Source: Variovorax sp. N23 (GTDB taxonomy: Bacteria > Pseudomonadota > Gammaproteobacteria > Burkholderiales > Burkholderiaceae_C). From it: a stretch of DNA of 64,000 nucleotides. The notes under the pieces were generated by a model that was given only the letters and a program-made list of their open reading frames with translations, did not search any database and was not told the origin of the DNA. Below, one piece after another: positions 28,172-37,825 of this stretch; position 1 is the stretch's first letter, and every line of letters begins with the position of its first letter. The stretch spans positions 419,332 through 483,331 of the forward strand of contig NZ_JAOOPY010000002.1 of the NCBI RefSeq assembly GCF_025486315.1, read 5' to 3'. The translations under genes were made by a program, and so were the position numbers.

Positions 28172-28573
28172 ATGAGCACGAATGGGTCTGGTTACAAGGT
28201 GCTCGTCATCGACGACAGCAACACCATTCGGCGCAGCGCCGAAATCTTCCTCAAGCAAGGCGGCCATGAAGTGCTGTTGGCGGAGGACGGCTTCGACGCC
28301 CTGTCCAAGGTCAACGACCATCGGCCGCACCTGATCTTCTGCGACATCCTGATGCCGCGCCTCGACGGCTACCAGACCTGCGCCATCATCAAGCGCAATG
28401 TCGACTTCTCCAACGTGCCGGTGGTCATGCTGTCGTCCAAGGACGGTGTGTTCGACAAGGCGCGCGGCCGCATGGTCGGCTCCCAGGACTACCTCACCAA
28501 GCCTTTCACCAAAGACCAGCTGCTGCAGGCCGTGCAGCAGTTCGGCATCGTCCAGCAGAAAGAAGTGCAGTAA
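28172..28573 (+). CDS. pilG: Twitching-motility response regulator PilG
   Basis: A 133-residue stand-alone receiver domain. The acidic pocket is Asp14-Asp15, the phosphorylated Asp58 (FCDILMPR) and Lys110 (LTKPF). It has no output domain. The chosen ATG has GAGGAGC about 9 bases upstream. PilG acts with the Pil-Chp system to control type IV pilus extension. The pilH ATG follows its TAA directly. Confidence 0.93.
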   Translation: MSTNGSGYKVLVIDDSNTIRRSAEIFLKQGGHEVLLAEDGFDALSKVNDHRPHLIFCDILMPRLDGYQTCAIIKRNVDFSNVPVVMLSSKDGVFDKARGRMVGSQDYLTKPFTKDQLLQAVQQFGIVQQKEVQ

Positions 28574-28939
28574 ATGCCCATCCACAAAGTACTCGTGGTC
28601 GACGACTCCAAGACCGAACTGGTGTTCCTGACCGACCTGCTCCAGAAGAACGGCTTCTCGGTCAAGACGGCGGAGAACGCCGACGACGCGATGCGCCGCC
28701 TCGAGGAAGAGCAGCCCGACCTGATCCTGATGGACGTCGTGATGCCCGGCCAGAACGGCTTCCAGCTGACGCGCGCCATCGCCCGCAACCCGCAGTACGC
28801 GAGCGTGCCGATCATCCTGTGCACCAGCAAGAACCAGGAAACCGACCGCGTCTGGGGCATGCGCCAGGGCGCGCGCGACTACATCGTCAAGCCGGTGAAC
28901 GCGGCCGAGCTGATGGCCAAGATCAACGCGCTCGCCTGA
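28574..28939 (+). CDS. pilH: Twitching-motility response regulator PilH
   Basis: A 121-residue receiver domain with Asp10-Asp11, phosphorylated Asp54 (LMDVVMPG) and Lys106 (IVKPV). It is the second single-domain regulator of the Pil-Chp pathway, thought to counter PilG or serve as a phosphate sink. The gene abuts pilG with no spacer. Confidence 0.93.
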   Translation: MPIHKVLVVDDSKTELVFLTDLLQKNGFSVKTAENADDAMRRLEEEQPDLILMDVVMPGQNGFQLTRAIARNPQYASVPIILCTSKNQETDRVWGMRQGARDYIVKPVNAAELMAKINALA

Positions 28940-28955
28940 GCGACGCCCGCCGCCC

Positions 28956-29495
28956 ATGGCCAACCGCGACGCTCTGCGCGCCTTCCAGTCCCGGCTCGCC
29001 TCCCGCCTGCAAGCGGCGCGCACCTCGGACGTGTCGGCCTCGTGGCTGGCCGTGGAGGCCGGCGACGGCAAGTACCTGTTCCCGCTGGGCCATGCCGGGG
29101 AGATCTTTCCCTGGACGCCGCCGCAGCCCGTGCCCTACACCGAGCCCTGGTTCCTGGGCGTGGCCAACCTGCGCGGCGGCCTGTACGGCGTGGTGCAGCT
29201 GTCGACCTTCGCGACCGGCCGGACGCCAGCCGCCGCGGCACCGGCCGTCGAAGGCGTGCGTGCCCAGTCGCGGCTGGTGGCCCTCAATGAACTGCTCGAA
29301 GTCAACTGTGCCCTGCTGATCGACCGCCTGGTCGGGCTGCGCGGCGTGGAAGCCTTCACCGATTCCCGAGCCCCGGCCGCCGACGCGCCGGCGTGGCTCG
29401 GGCATGCCTACATCGACGCGGCGGGGGAGCAATGGCAGGAAATCAATCTGCAGTTCCTCTCGCAGCAATCCCGTTTTCTGAGCATCGGCGCCTGA
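28956..29495 (+). CDS. pilI: CheW-like adaptor PilI
   Basis: A 179-residue CheW-domain protein that should join the receptor PilJ to the kinase. The core has YLFPLGHAGEIF, PEPWFLGVANLRGGLYGVV (with the conserved LRG), and a C-terminal strand VDRLVGLRGVEAF-like segment. It starts 16 bases after pilH. Confidence 0.9.
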   Translation: MANRDALRAFQSRLASRLQAARTSDVSASWLAVEAGDGKYLFPLGHAGEIFPWTPPQPVPYTEPWFLGVANLRGGLYGVVQLSTFATGRTPAAAAPAVEGVRAQSRLVALNELLEVNCALLIDRLVGLRGVEAFTDSRAPAADAPAWLGHAYIDAAGEQWQEINLQFLSQQSRFLSIGA

Positions 29496-29534
29496 GGGCT
29501 TGCCGGGCGTTGACATCAACGTGAAGGACCGACC

Positions 29535-31865
29535 GTGAGTTCGATCGCCGACAAGTTAAAGAAGTACCTGCCCGCCAACGACGGCAACGCCAGCGTCCGC
29601 GTGCATGGCGACTCCACCCTGTCGCTGGACAATGTGGAAACCATGCAACCTCCCGAGGAGCCAACGGTGCATTTCCCACGCCCGGAGAACGAGGCCTTCC
29701 CGACCGGTGCCGTCCCGGACGCGCCGGCCATGAACGAGCCCATCACGCCGTCGACGACGGCTCCCGTCGAGGCGCCCCTGGCGAGCGGCGGCCGCGGTGA
29801 TGCCGGTGCACACACCGCGCCCCCGAAGTCCAGCCCCGCCAGGCAACAGCGCATCTTCGCGATCGCCCTGGCCGTCGTCGTGCTGCTGTTGCTGGTGGTG
29901 GCGGGCTCCGCCATCCTGCGCGCCGACCGCCTGGCGCAGCAGGTGGCGTCGACCGGTCAGTCGCTGATGCAGTCGCAGCGGCTGGCCAAGTCGGTGTCGC
30001 AGGCCCTCGTGGGCAACGCGGCCGCCTTCGCCGAAGTGCGCGACAGCTCGGACGACCTGACGCGCCGGGTGCAGGGTCTGGCCAACGGCGACGACGCGCT
30101 CAACCTGGAGCGCGTGGGCGGCCAGTACGACGCCGATCTCGCCAAGATCACCCCGCTGGTCGAGCGCGCCGACAAGAGCGCCAAGGCCGTGCTGGCGCAG
30201 CAGCAGATCCTCACGCAGGTGGGTGCCGCGCTGCGCGACATCAACCGCCAGTCGTCCGACCTGCTCGAGATGGCCGAGACGGTGGCCTCCATCAAGATGC
30301 AGCAGAACGCCACCATCCCCGAGATCGCGGCCGCCGGCCAGCTCGTGATGCTGACGCAGCGCATCGGCAAGTCGGCCAACGAATTCCTGACGGTCGAAGG
30401 CGTGAGCCCCGACGCCGTGTTCCTGCTCGGCAAGGACCTCAACACCTTCCAGGAAGTGGCGCGCGGCCTGCTCGACGGCAACGCCCAGCAACGCCTGCCG
30501 GGCACGCGTGACACGCAGGCCCGCCAGCAGCTCGAAGCCATCCTCAAGACCTACGAACAGACCCGCACGCAGGCCGGCGCCATCCTGGGCAATCTGCAGG
30601 GCCTGGTGACCGCCCGCGAAGGCCAGGCCGCGATCCTGGCCGACAGCGAGCCGCTGCGGCTGGCGCTGGGCGAACTGCAGGTCAAGCTCTCCGAGCGCAC
30701 GGGCCTGGGTGTCGGCACGATCGCCACCCTGTTCCTGCTGTCGCTGGTCGCGCTGGCCCTGGCCGGCGGCATCGGCTTCGTGCAGGTGCGCGAAGGCCGC
30801 GAACGCGCCCTGGCGGCCGAGCATGAACGCGTCGAGGCCGAGCGCCTGAGCGAAGAAGCCAGCCGCGTGAACAGCGCCAACCAGGCCGCCATTCTTCGGC
30901 TGATGAACGAACTGCAGACGGTGGCCGAAGGCGACCTGACGCAGGAAGCCACGGTGACGGAAGACATCACCGGCGCCATCGCCGACTCGGTGAACTACAC
31001 GGTGGAAGAACTCCGCCTGCTGGTGGGCAACGTGCAGAACACGGCGACCCGGGTGGCGCACACCACCTCGCAGGTGGAGAACACCTCGACCGAACTGCTG
31101 GCGGCCTCGACCGAGCAGCTGCGCGAGATTCGCGAAACCGGCCAGTCGGTGCTGACCATGGCCGAGCGCATCAACGGCGTGTCCTCGCAGGCGCAGGAAT
31201 CGGCCACGGTGGCGCGCCAGTCGCTGATGGCCGCCTCGTCGGGCCTGCAGGCGGTGCAGAACGCGATCGGCGGCATGAACGCGATTCGCGACCAGATCCA
31301 GGAAACCTCCAAGCGCATCAAGCGCCTGGGCGAATCGTCGCAGGAGATCGGCGAAATCACCGAGCTGATTTCCGACATTACCGAGCAGACCAACGTGCTG
31401 GCGCTGAACGCCGCCATCCAGGCCGCCTCCGCCGGTGAAGCCGGCCGCGGCTTCTCGGTGGTGGCCGAAGAAGTGCAGCGCCTGGCCGAACGCTCCGCCG
31501 ACGCCACGCGCCAGATCTCGGCGCTGGTGAAGGCGATTCAGACCGACACCCAGGATGCCGTCGGCGCCATGGAGCGCTCCACGCAGGGGGTGGTCGAAGG
31601 GGCCAAGCTGTCCGACAACGCGGGCACCGCGCTGTCCGAGATCGACCGCGTGTCGCGCCGCCTGGCCGACCTGATCGAGCAGATTTCGCAGTCGGCGTCC
31701 CGCGAGGCCGATTCGGCCAACGTGGTGGCCGCCAACATCCAGCACATCTTCGCCGTGACCGAGCAGACCGGGGAGGGCACGCGCACCACCGCCCAGCAGG
31801 TGCGCGAGCTGTCGCACATGGCCGAAGAGCTGCGCCAGTCGGTCGCGCGCTTCAAGATCGCCTGA
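29535..31865 (+). CDS. pilJ: Methyl-accepting chemotaxis protein PilJ
   Basis: A 776-residue receptor. About 110 cytoplasmic, Pro-rich residues precede the first transmembrane segment (about 114-135). The helical periplasmic region repeats PilJ-type motifs, and the second transmembrane segment is at about 393-415. A HAMP linker and signalling domain follow; the hairpin tip lies near residue 615-650 (ITEQTNVLALNAAIQAA, GRGFSVVAEEVQ). The long N-terminal cytoplasmic extension is unusual for chemoreceptors but known in betaproteobacterial PilJ. Translation begins at GTG. Confidence 0.93.
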   Translation: MSSIADKLKKYLPANDGNASVRVHGDSTLSLDNVETMQPPEEPTVHFPRPENEAFPTGAVPDAPAMNEPITPSTTAPVEAPLASGGRGDAGAHTAPPKSSPARQQRIFAIALAVVVLLLLVVAGSAILRADRLAQQVASTGQSLMQSQRLAKSVSQALVGNAAAFAEVRDSSDDLTRRVQGLANGDDALNLERVGGQYDADLAKITPLVERADKSAKAVLAQQQILTQVGAALRDINRQSSDLLEMAETVASIKMQQNATIPEIAAAGQLVMLTQRIGKSANEFLTVEGVSPDAVFLLGKDLNTFQEVARGLLDGNAQQRLPGTRDTQARQQLEAILKTYEQTRTQAGAILGNLQGLVTAREGQAAILADSEPLRLALGELQVKLSERTGLGVGTIATLFLLSLVALALAGGIGFVQVREGRERALAAEHERVEAERLSEEASRVNSANQAAILRLMNELQTVAEGDLTQEATVTEDITGAIADSVNYTVEELRLLVGNVQNTATRVAHTTSQVENTSTELLAASTEQLREIRETGQSVLTMAERINGVSSQAQESATVARQSLMAASSGLQAVQNAIGGMNAIRDQIQETSKRIKRLGESSQEIGEITELISDITEQTNVLALNAAIQAASAGEAGRGFSVVAEEVQRLAERSADATRQISALVKAIQTDTQDAVGAMERSTQGVVEGAKLSDNAGTALSEIDRVSRRLADLIEQISQSASREADSANVVAANIQHIFAVTEQTGEGTRTTAQQVRELSHMAEELRQSVARFKIA

Positions 31866-31881
31866 CCGCCGAGCGCCCAAC

Positions 31882-34800
31882 GTGCCGACGCCCGTGCCCG
31901 CCAACGCCCCGAACCCCGGCACGTCGCCGGCCCTCCAGGATCTCGGGCCCTTGGCCTGGGTCATCGACGAAATCCAGAAGACGCTCGACGGCGCCGGCAA
32001 GGCGCTGCGCCGCTTCGCGCGCGAGGGCGCCACGGAGCCCGACACCGGCCCGCTGCGCCTGGCGCGCCAGCAGCTGCACCAGGCCGTGGGCGCGCTCACG
32101 ATGGTCGGCCACAGGGCGCCGGCCCTGGTGGTGGGCGCGATGGAGTTCGCGGTCCAGCGCTACATCGACCAGCCGGCCGGCTGCAGCGAAGCGGCGGTCC
32201 TGAAGCTCGACCGCGCCGGCTTTGCCGTGGCCGACTACCTGCATGCGCTGCTCGGCGGCAAGAACGTGTCCTCGGTCGGGCTGTTCCCGCAGTACCGCGA
32301 CGTGCTCGAGATGGCCAGCAGCGACCGCGTTCACCCGGCCGACCTCTGGACCCACACCTGGCGCTGGGCCGAGATCAGGCCCTCGCCCACCCTGACCGCG
32401 CTGGTGTACGACCCGGCCGTGCGCTCCAAGCTCGACCGCGAGGTGCTCAAGATCGTCAAGAGCGGCGACGACCGCGCCGCGCGCCGTCTGCACGAACTCT
32501 GCCTGGGCCTGGCCCGGGGCTCGTCGGTGCCGCGCGTGGTCAGTTTCTGGACGCTCGCCGCCGGCTTCTTCGAGGCGCTGGGCGCCGCGCTGCTGCCGGT
32601 CGACGTCTACGTCAAGCGTGCGTCGTCGCGCGTGCTGCTGCAGTACGCCACGCTGGCGCGCGGCGACACGGCGGTGTCCGAGCGGCTCGGTCAGGACCTG
32701 CTGTTCTTCTGCGCCCAGGCCGTGCCGGGCGCGCGCGACGACGTCCCCACGCTGCGCCAGGTGCGCAAGGCCTGGGGCATCGCCGACGACGAGCCGGCGG
32801 TCGACTACACCGTCGAACAGTTCGGCCGCTTCGACCCGCTGGTGCTGGTCCAGGCGCGCAAGCGCATCGAAGCCGCCAAGGAAATGTGGTCGGCGCTCTC
32901 GGCCGGCGACGTCTCGCGCACCCGCCAGGTGGCCGACACCTTCGTGCAGCTGGGCGAATCGCTGCAGAAGCTGCATCCGCCGAGCCTGCCGATGGTGCAG
33001 GCGCTCAACAACGCGGTCGACGCGTCGCTGCGCTCGGGCACGCCGCCGAGCACCGAACTCGGTCTCGAAGTGGCGACGGCCGTGCTCTACCTCGAGGCGG
33101 CCTTCGAAGACCTCGACCCGCACGACCGCCAGCTCACCGCACGCACCGTGCAACTGGCCGGCCGCATCGAGCGCGTGCGCGACGGCGGCCAGGCCGAGCC
33201 GCTCGAGCCGTGGATGGAGGAGCTGTACCGCCGCGTCAGCGACCGCCAGTCCATGGGCACCGTGGTCGACGAACTGCGCGCCCATCTCGGCGAACTCGAG
33301 AAGTCGCTCGACCAGTTCTTCCGCCGCCCGCACGAGCGCAGCGCGCTGCGCACCGTGCCCAGCCAGCTGCTGCAGATGCGCGGCGTGTTCTCCGTGCTCG
33401 GCCTCGACCAGGCCGCGCAGACCGTGCAGCGCATGCGCGAGAACGTCGACCACCTGCTGGAGGCCGCGTCGCCCACCGACGAGGCCCGCGACTTCGATTC
33501 GCTCGGCAACAACCTGGGCGCCCTGGGCTTCCTGATCGACATGCTGGGCTACCAGCCCGCGCTGGCCAAGCGCCTCTTCGTGTTCGACGCCGAGTTGGGC
33601 GAGCTCAAGCCGCTGATGGGCCGCAGCGCGGAGGCCGCCGTGGCCGATGCCAGCGCGCCCGATGCCGCCATCGCCGCGCCCGCCGCCGGGCCGGTGCTGA
33701 GCGTCGAGGAGGTCGATGCGCAGATCGCCGCCAAGCTCGCCGCGCTGGCCGCGCCGACCCGCAAGGCGGCGACCCCGATCGAGGAGTTCAGCCGCGCCGC
33801 CGACAGCTGGACCGCCAAGATCGTCGGGCCGACCGCCTTGCCCGACACCGAGGTCAACGAGCTCGACGAAGACGACCTGCAGAACATCTTCCTGGACGAA
33901 GCGCGCGAGGTGCTGGAGAACGGCAACGCCGCGGTGTCCCTGCTCGCGGAAGACCCGTCCGACGTGGGCGAACTCACCGTGCTGCGGCGCGCCTTCCACA
34001 CGCTCAAGGGCAGCTCGCGCATGGTCGGCCTCACGGCCTTCGGCGATGCGGCCTGGTCCTTCGAGCAGGTGCTGAACACCTGGCTGGCCGACCAGCGCCC
34101 GGCCACGCCCGAGCTGCTGAGCGCCACCGAGCGCGCGCTGAAGGACTTCTCCGCCTGGGTCGGCGCCATCGCCGCCGGCCAGCCGCACGACTGGGAGCCC
34201 TCGGCCTTCAGCCGTGTCGCCGAGGCCTTGCGCAGCGGCGACCCGCTGCCGCCGCCGGCCGCCATCGCGCTCGACGCACTGGCCGTCGCGGCCCGGCACA
34301 TCGCCGCGGAGGCGCCGCCCGCACCGCGGCCGGTGCCCGAAGCAACCGCGCCCGAGCCCGCCGCCGAGGCGCCCGCGACCGACGCGCCCCGCGCCAGCGA
34401 GATGGACGACGACTTCGCGTCCACCGACTTCCTCGATTTCGCACCGCGGGACGTGACGCCGGCGACCGAGTTGCCACCGCCCGTCGGCGGCGAGGACATC
34501 GACTTCCTCGAGACCGCGCACGCATCCATCGATCCGTTCCGCGTGCCGACGATGACGCTGGACTTCGACCTGAGCGAGTCCGCACCGCTGGAAGCCCCCG
34601 TCGAGCCGCGTGCCGCACCGGCGCCCGCCGTGCTGCCGCCGTTGCCCGACCTGTCGTTGACAGCGCCTGCCCAGGCTGCCCCGGTTGCCACGCCGGACGA
34701 GCCCGACGCGGCGCAGGAAGAACTCGACGCGCTCGCCAGCCTGCTGGCCGCGCCCGAATTGCGCCTCGACGAGGCGGCCGCCTTCGCTGCGCCGGTCGAT

Positions 34801-37797
34801 GTGCCCGCCGAAGCACCGGCCATCCCGGCTATCGAGGCGGCACGGCCCGTTGCGGTGGAAGCACCCCCCGAACCGGCGCCCGAACCTGCCGCGCCCAGCG
34901 CCGACGACGCCGTCAAGGCGATCGGTCCGCTGCGCATCGGCATCGCGCTCTACAACGTCTACCTCAACGAAGCCGACGAATGGTCGCGCCAGCTCGCCAC
35001 CGACGTCGGCGAATGGGCGCTCGAGCCGCATCTGCGCATCGGCGATTCGACCGTCGCGCTGGCGCATTCGCTCGCGGGCAGCTCGGCCACGGTCGGCTTC
35101 CAGGGCCTGTCGGGCATGGCGCGGCTGTTCGAAACCGCGCTCCAGCACCTGCACCGGCAAGGCCGCGGCACGGCAGAACAGGGGCGCGTGCTGGTGGCGG
35201 CGGCCGACGAAGTGCGTTACCTGCTGCACCAGTTCGCGGCGGGCTTCCTGCGCGATCCGTCGGACGAAACGCTGCAGGACCTGCGCGACGTCGCCGCGTC
35301 GCAACTGCCGGCCGACACCCCGGACAGCGGCCCCGCGCCGCTGGGCTTCGCCGGCGCCGCCCGCGCCGACGTGTTGCTGGACGATTCCGACGACGCCTAC
35401 GACCTGGCCGATTCGGTCGACCTCGACCTGTTCCCGATCTTCGAGGAAGAGGCCGCCGAGCTGATGCCGAAGCTGGGCGGCGCGCTGCGCGCCTGGCTGG
35501 CCGACCCCTCGGCCGATGCGCCGCGGGCGTCGGTGCTGCGCACGCTGCACACGCTCAAGGGCAGCGCCCGGCTGGCCGGCGCGATGCGCCTGGGCGAGCG
35601 TGCGCACCGCATGGAGTCCGAGATCGAGTCGATCGGTGCCCAGGGCGCCGACCGCATGGCCGTCGAGGCACTGCTCGCTCGCTTCGACGCGCTCCAGTCC
35701 ACCTTCGATGGACTGCGCGGCATCGGCATCGGCGACGGCGAAGCGCCGTCGGACGACGAGCCCTTCGTGGCGCCGACGCCGGTGGCAGCACCGGTGCCCG
35801 ACGCTGCGACGCCTGTCGCCAGCCCGGAGACCACCGCCGCCAACGAGTCGCCGGCCGCAGCGCCGGCCGTGCGCACCGGCACCGTCGCCGTGCCGCTGCC
35901 GTCGATGCTCGTGCCGCTGCGCAGCAGCGCCTCCCAGCAGGCGGTGCGCATCCGCACGCAATTGCTCGACCGCCTGGTGGCCCAGGCCGGCGAGGTGATC
36001 ATCACGCGCTCGCGGCTGGAGGCCGAGCTCAACCAGTTGCGCGGCTCGCTCGGCGACCTGACCGGCAACCTCGACCGCCTGCGCCAGCAGCTGCGCGACA
36101 TCGAGGTGCAGGCCGAGAGCCAGATGCAGTCGCGCCTGGCCCAGGCCAAGGATTCGCAGCAGGGCTTCGACCCGCTCGAATTCGACCGCTTCACCCGCGT
36201 GCAGGAACTCACCCGCATGATGGCCGAGTCGGTCAACGACGTGGCCACCGTGCAGCGCACGCTGCAGAAGACGGTGCAGGCGACGGAAGACGACCTGTCG
36301 GCGCAGGCGCGCCAGACCCGCGAACTGCAGCGCGGCCTGCTGCGCACGCGCATGGTGGAGTTCGAGGGCATCTCCGACCGCCTCTACCGCGTGGTACGCC
36401 AGGCCTCGAAGGACACCGGCAAGCAGGTGCGCCTGGACATCGTCGGCGGCTCCATCGAGATGGACCGCGGCGTGCTGGAACGCATGACGCCGTCGTTCGA
36501 GCACCTGCTGCGCAACAGCGTGGCGCACGGCATCGAGAGCGCCGCGGCGCGCGAGCAGGCCGGCAAGGAGTCGAGCGGCCTGATCGCCATCGAGCTGCAC
36601 CAGGAAGGCAACGACGTCTCGGTCAGCTTCCGCGACGACGGCGGCGGTCTCGACCTGGAACGCATCGCGCAGCGTGCACGGGCCCTGGGTCTGGCCACCG
36701 AGGGCGAGGTGCTCTCGCCCGAAGCGGCGGCCGAGATGATCTTCAAGCCCGGCTTCTCGACCGCCGAACAGGTGTCGGAGCTGGCCGGCCGCGGCATCGG
36801 GATGGACGTGGTGCGCGCCGACGTGGCGGCGCTCGGCGGTCGCATCGAAACGCACAGCACGCCGGGGCAGGGCACCACCTTCAAGCTGGTGCTGCCGCTG
36901 ACCACCGCCGTGACGCACGTCGTGATGCTGCGCGCGGGCGGCACGGCCGTCGGCGTGCCCTCCAACCTGGTCGAGCTGGTGCAGCGCGTGAGCGCGGCCG
37001 AACTCGACATGGCCTACGCCAGCCAGCAGTACCTCTTCGCCGGCGAGCCGGTGCCCTTCTTCTGGGCCGGCGCGCTGCTGCAGTCGTCCGCCCGCAGCGA
37101 GGCCACGGGCAGCAAGACGCACGCGGTCGTGGTGGTGCGAAGCGCCGCGCAGCGCGTGGCGCTGCACGTGGACGAAGTGCTGGGCAACCAGGAAGTCGTG
37201 GTCAAGAACCTCGGCCCGCAGCTGTCGCGGCTGCCGGGCATGGCGGGCATCTCGGTGCTCGCGTCCGGCGCGGTGGCGCTCATCTACAACCCCGTGGCGC
37301 TGGCCGCCGTGCATGGCGACCAGGCGCGCGCCATGCAGCAGGCGGGCCGCGCCGCTGCCGCCGCGGGACAGGGCGGGGCGCCGTCCGCGGCCGCGCCGGT
37401 GCTGGTGCAGGAGGCGCCGCTGGTGCTGGTGGTCGACGACTCGATCACCGTGCGCCGCGTCACCCAGCGCATGCTGCAGCGCGAGGGCTACCGCGTGTCG
37501 CTGGCCGCCGATGGCCTGCAGGCGCTGGAGCGTCTGCAGACCGAGCGGCCGGCGGTGGTGCTGTCGGACATCGAGATGCCGCGCATGGACGGCTTCGACC
37601 TGGCGCGCAACATCCGTGCGGACGAGGCGCTGGCGCATCTGCCGATCATCATGATCACCTCGCGCATCGCCGAGAAGCACCGCGAGCATGCGGCGCAGCT
37701 GGGCGTGAACCACTACCTGGGCAAGCCCTACTCGGAAGAGGAACTGCTGCGCCTGGTGCGCACGTACGCGCAGGTCGAGACCTCGGCCGCGGCCTGA
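31882..37797 (+). CDS. pilL: Chemosensory hybrid histidine kinase PilL/ChpA
   Basis: A 1971-residue CheA-type hybrid. Three Hpt domains have phosphorylatable His706 (FHTLKGSS), His1062 (LAHSLAGSS) and His1223 (LHTLKGSA). A degenerate Hpt/FimL-like region with LHQAVGALTMVG is near residue 66. A dimerization helix begins near 1360. The ATPase domain has the N box from His1541 (HLLRNSVAHGIES), DDGGGL at 1585 and GRGIGMDV at 1636. A CheW domain follows (about 1675-1810), then a receiver with Asp1852-1853, Asp1896 and Lys1948. Long Ala/Pro linkers separate the parts. It should phosphorylate PilG and PilH. Start codon is GTG. Confidence 0.95.
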   Translation: MPTPVPANAPNPGTSPALQDLGPLAWVIDEIQKTLDGAGKALRRFAREGATEPDTGPLRLARQQLHQAVGALTMVGHRAPALVVGAMEFAVQRYIDQPAGCSEAAVLKLDRAGFAVADYLHALLGGKNVSSVGLFPQYRDVLEMASSDRVHPADLWTHTWRWAEIRPSPTLTALVYDPAVRSKLDREVLKIVKSGDDRAARRLHELCLGLARGSSVPRVVSFWTLAAGFFEALGAALLPVDVYVKRASSRVLLQYATLARGDTAVSERLGQDLLFFCAQAVPGARDDVPTLRQVRKAWGIADDEPAVDYTVEQFGRFDPLVLVQARKRIEAAKEMWSALSAGDVSRTRQVADTFVQLGESLQKLHPPSLPMVQALNNAVDASLRSGTPPSTELGLEVATAVLYLEAAFEDLDPHDRQLTARTVQLAGRIERVRDGGQAEPLEPWMEELYRRVSDRQSMGTVVDELRAHLGELEKSLDQFFRRPHERSALRTVPSQLLQMRGVFSVLGLDQAAQTVQRMRENVDHLLEAASPTDEARDFDSLGNNLGALGFLIDMLGYQPALAKRLFVFDAELGELKPLMGRSAEAAVADASAPDAAIAAPAAGPVLSVEEVDAQIAAKLAALAAPTRKAATPIEEFSRAADSWTAKIVGPTALPDTEVNELDEDDLQNIFLDEAREVLENGNAAVSLLAEDPSDVGELTVLRRAFHTLKGSSRMVGLTAFGDAAWSFEQVLNTWLADQRPATPELLSATERALKDFSAWVGAIAAGQPHDWEPSAFSRVAEALRSGDPLPPPAAIALDALAVAARHIAAEAPPAPRPVPEATAPEPAAEAPATDAPRASEMDDDFASTDFLDFAPRDVTPATELPPPVGGEDIDFLETAHASIDPFRVPTMTLDFDLSESAPLEAPVEPRAAPAPAVLPPLPDLSLTAPAQAAPVATPDEPDAAQEELDALASLLAAPELRLDEAAAFAAPVDVPAEAPAIPAIEAARPVAVEAPPEPAPEPAAPSADDAVKAIGPLRIGIALYNVYLNEADEWSRQLATDVGEWALEPHLRIGDSTVALAHSLAGSSATVGFQGLSGMARLFETALQHLHRQGRGTAEQGRVLVAAADEVRYLLHQFAAGFLRDPSDETLQDLRDVAASQLPADTPDSGPAPLGFAGAARADVLLDDSDDAYDLADSVDLDLFPIFEEEAAELMPKLGGALRAWLADPSADAPRASVLRTLHTLKGSARLAGAMRLGERAHRMESEIESIGAQGADRMAVEALLARFDALQSTFDGLRGIGIGDGEAPSDDEPFVAPTPVAAPVPDAATPVASPETTAANESPAAAPAVRTGTVAVPLPSMLVPLRSSASQQAVRIRTQLLDRLVAQAGEVIITRSRLEAELNQLRGSLGDLTGNLDRLRQQLRDIEVQAESQMQSRLAQAKDSQQGFDPLEFDRFTRVQELTRMMAESVNDVATVQRTLQKTVQATEDDLSAQARQTRELQRGLLRTRMVEFEGISDRLYRVVRQASKDTGKQVRLDIVGGSIEMDRGVLERMTPSFEHLLRNSVAHGIESAAAREQAGKESSGLIAIELHQEGNDVSVSFRDDGGGLDLERIAQRARALGLATEGEVLSPEAAAEMIFKPGFSTAEQVSELAGRGIGMDVVRADVAALGGRIETHSTPGQGTTFKLVLPLTTAVTHVVMLRAGGTAVGVPSNLVELVQRVSAAELDMAYASQQYLFAGEPVPFFWAGALLQSSARSEATGSKTHAVVVVRSAAQRVALHVDEVLGNQEVVVKNLGPQLSRLPGMAGISVLASGAVALIYNPVALAAVHGDQARAMQQAGRAAAAAGQGGAPSAAAPVLVQEAPLVLVVDDSITVRRVTQRMLQREGYRVSLAADGLQALERLQTERPAVVLSDIEMPRMDGFDLARNIRADEALAHLPIIMITSRIAEKHREHAAQLGVNHYLGKPYSEEELLRLVRTYAQVETSAAA

Positions 37798-37825
37798 CGC
37801 GGCAGAGCGGCGTCGGTCGGGCGCC

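Noticed and set aside
29556..32099. 847-residue open frame on the minus strand
   Set aside because: It lies opposite pilJ and the pilL start; the composition is typical of GC-rich antisense frames.
31852..37713. 1953-residue open frame on the minus strand
   Set aside because: It is the mirror of the pilL frame. Its composition is His/Arg/Gly-rich with no domain, and pilL has all expected motifs.
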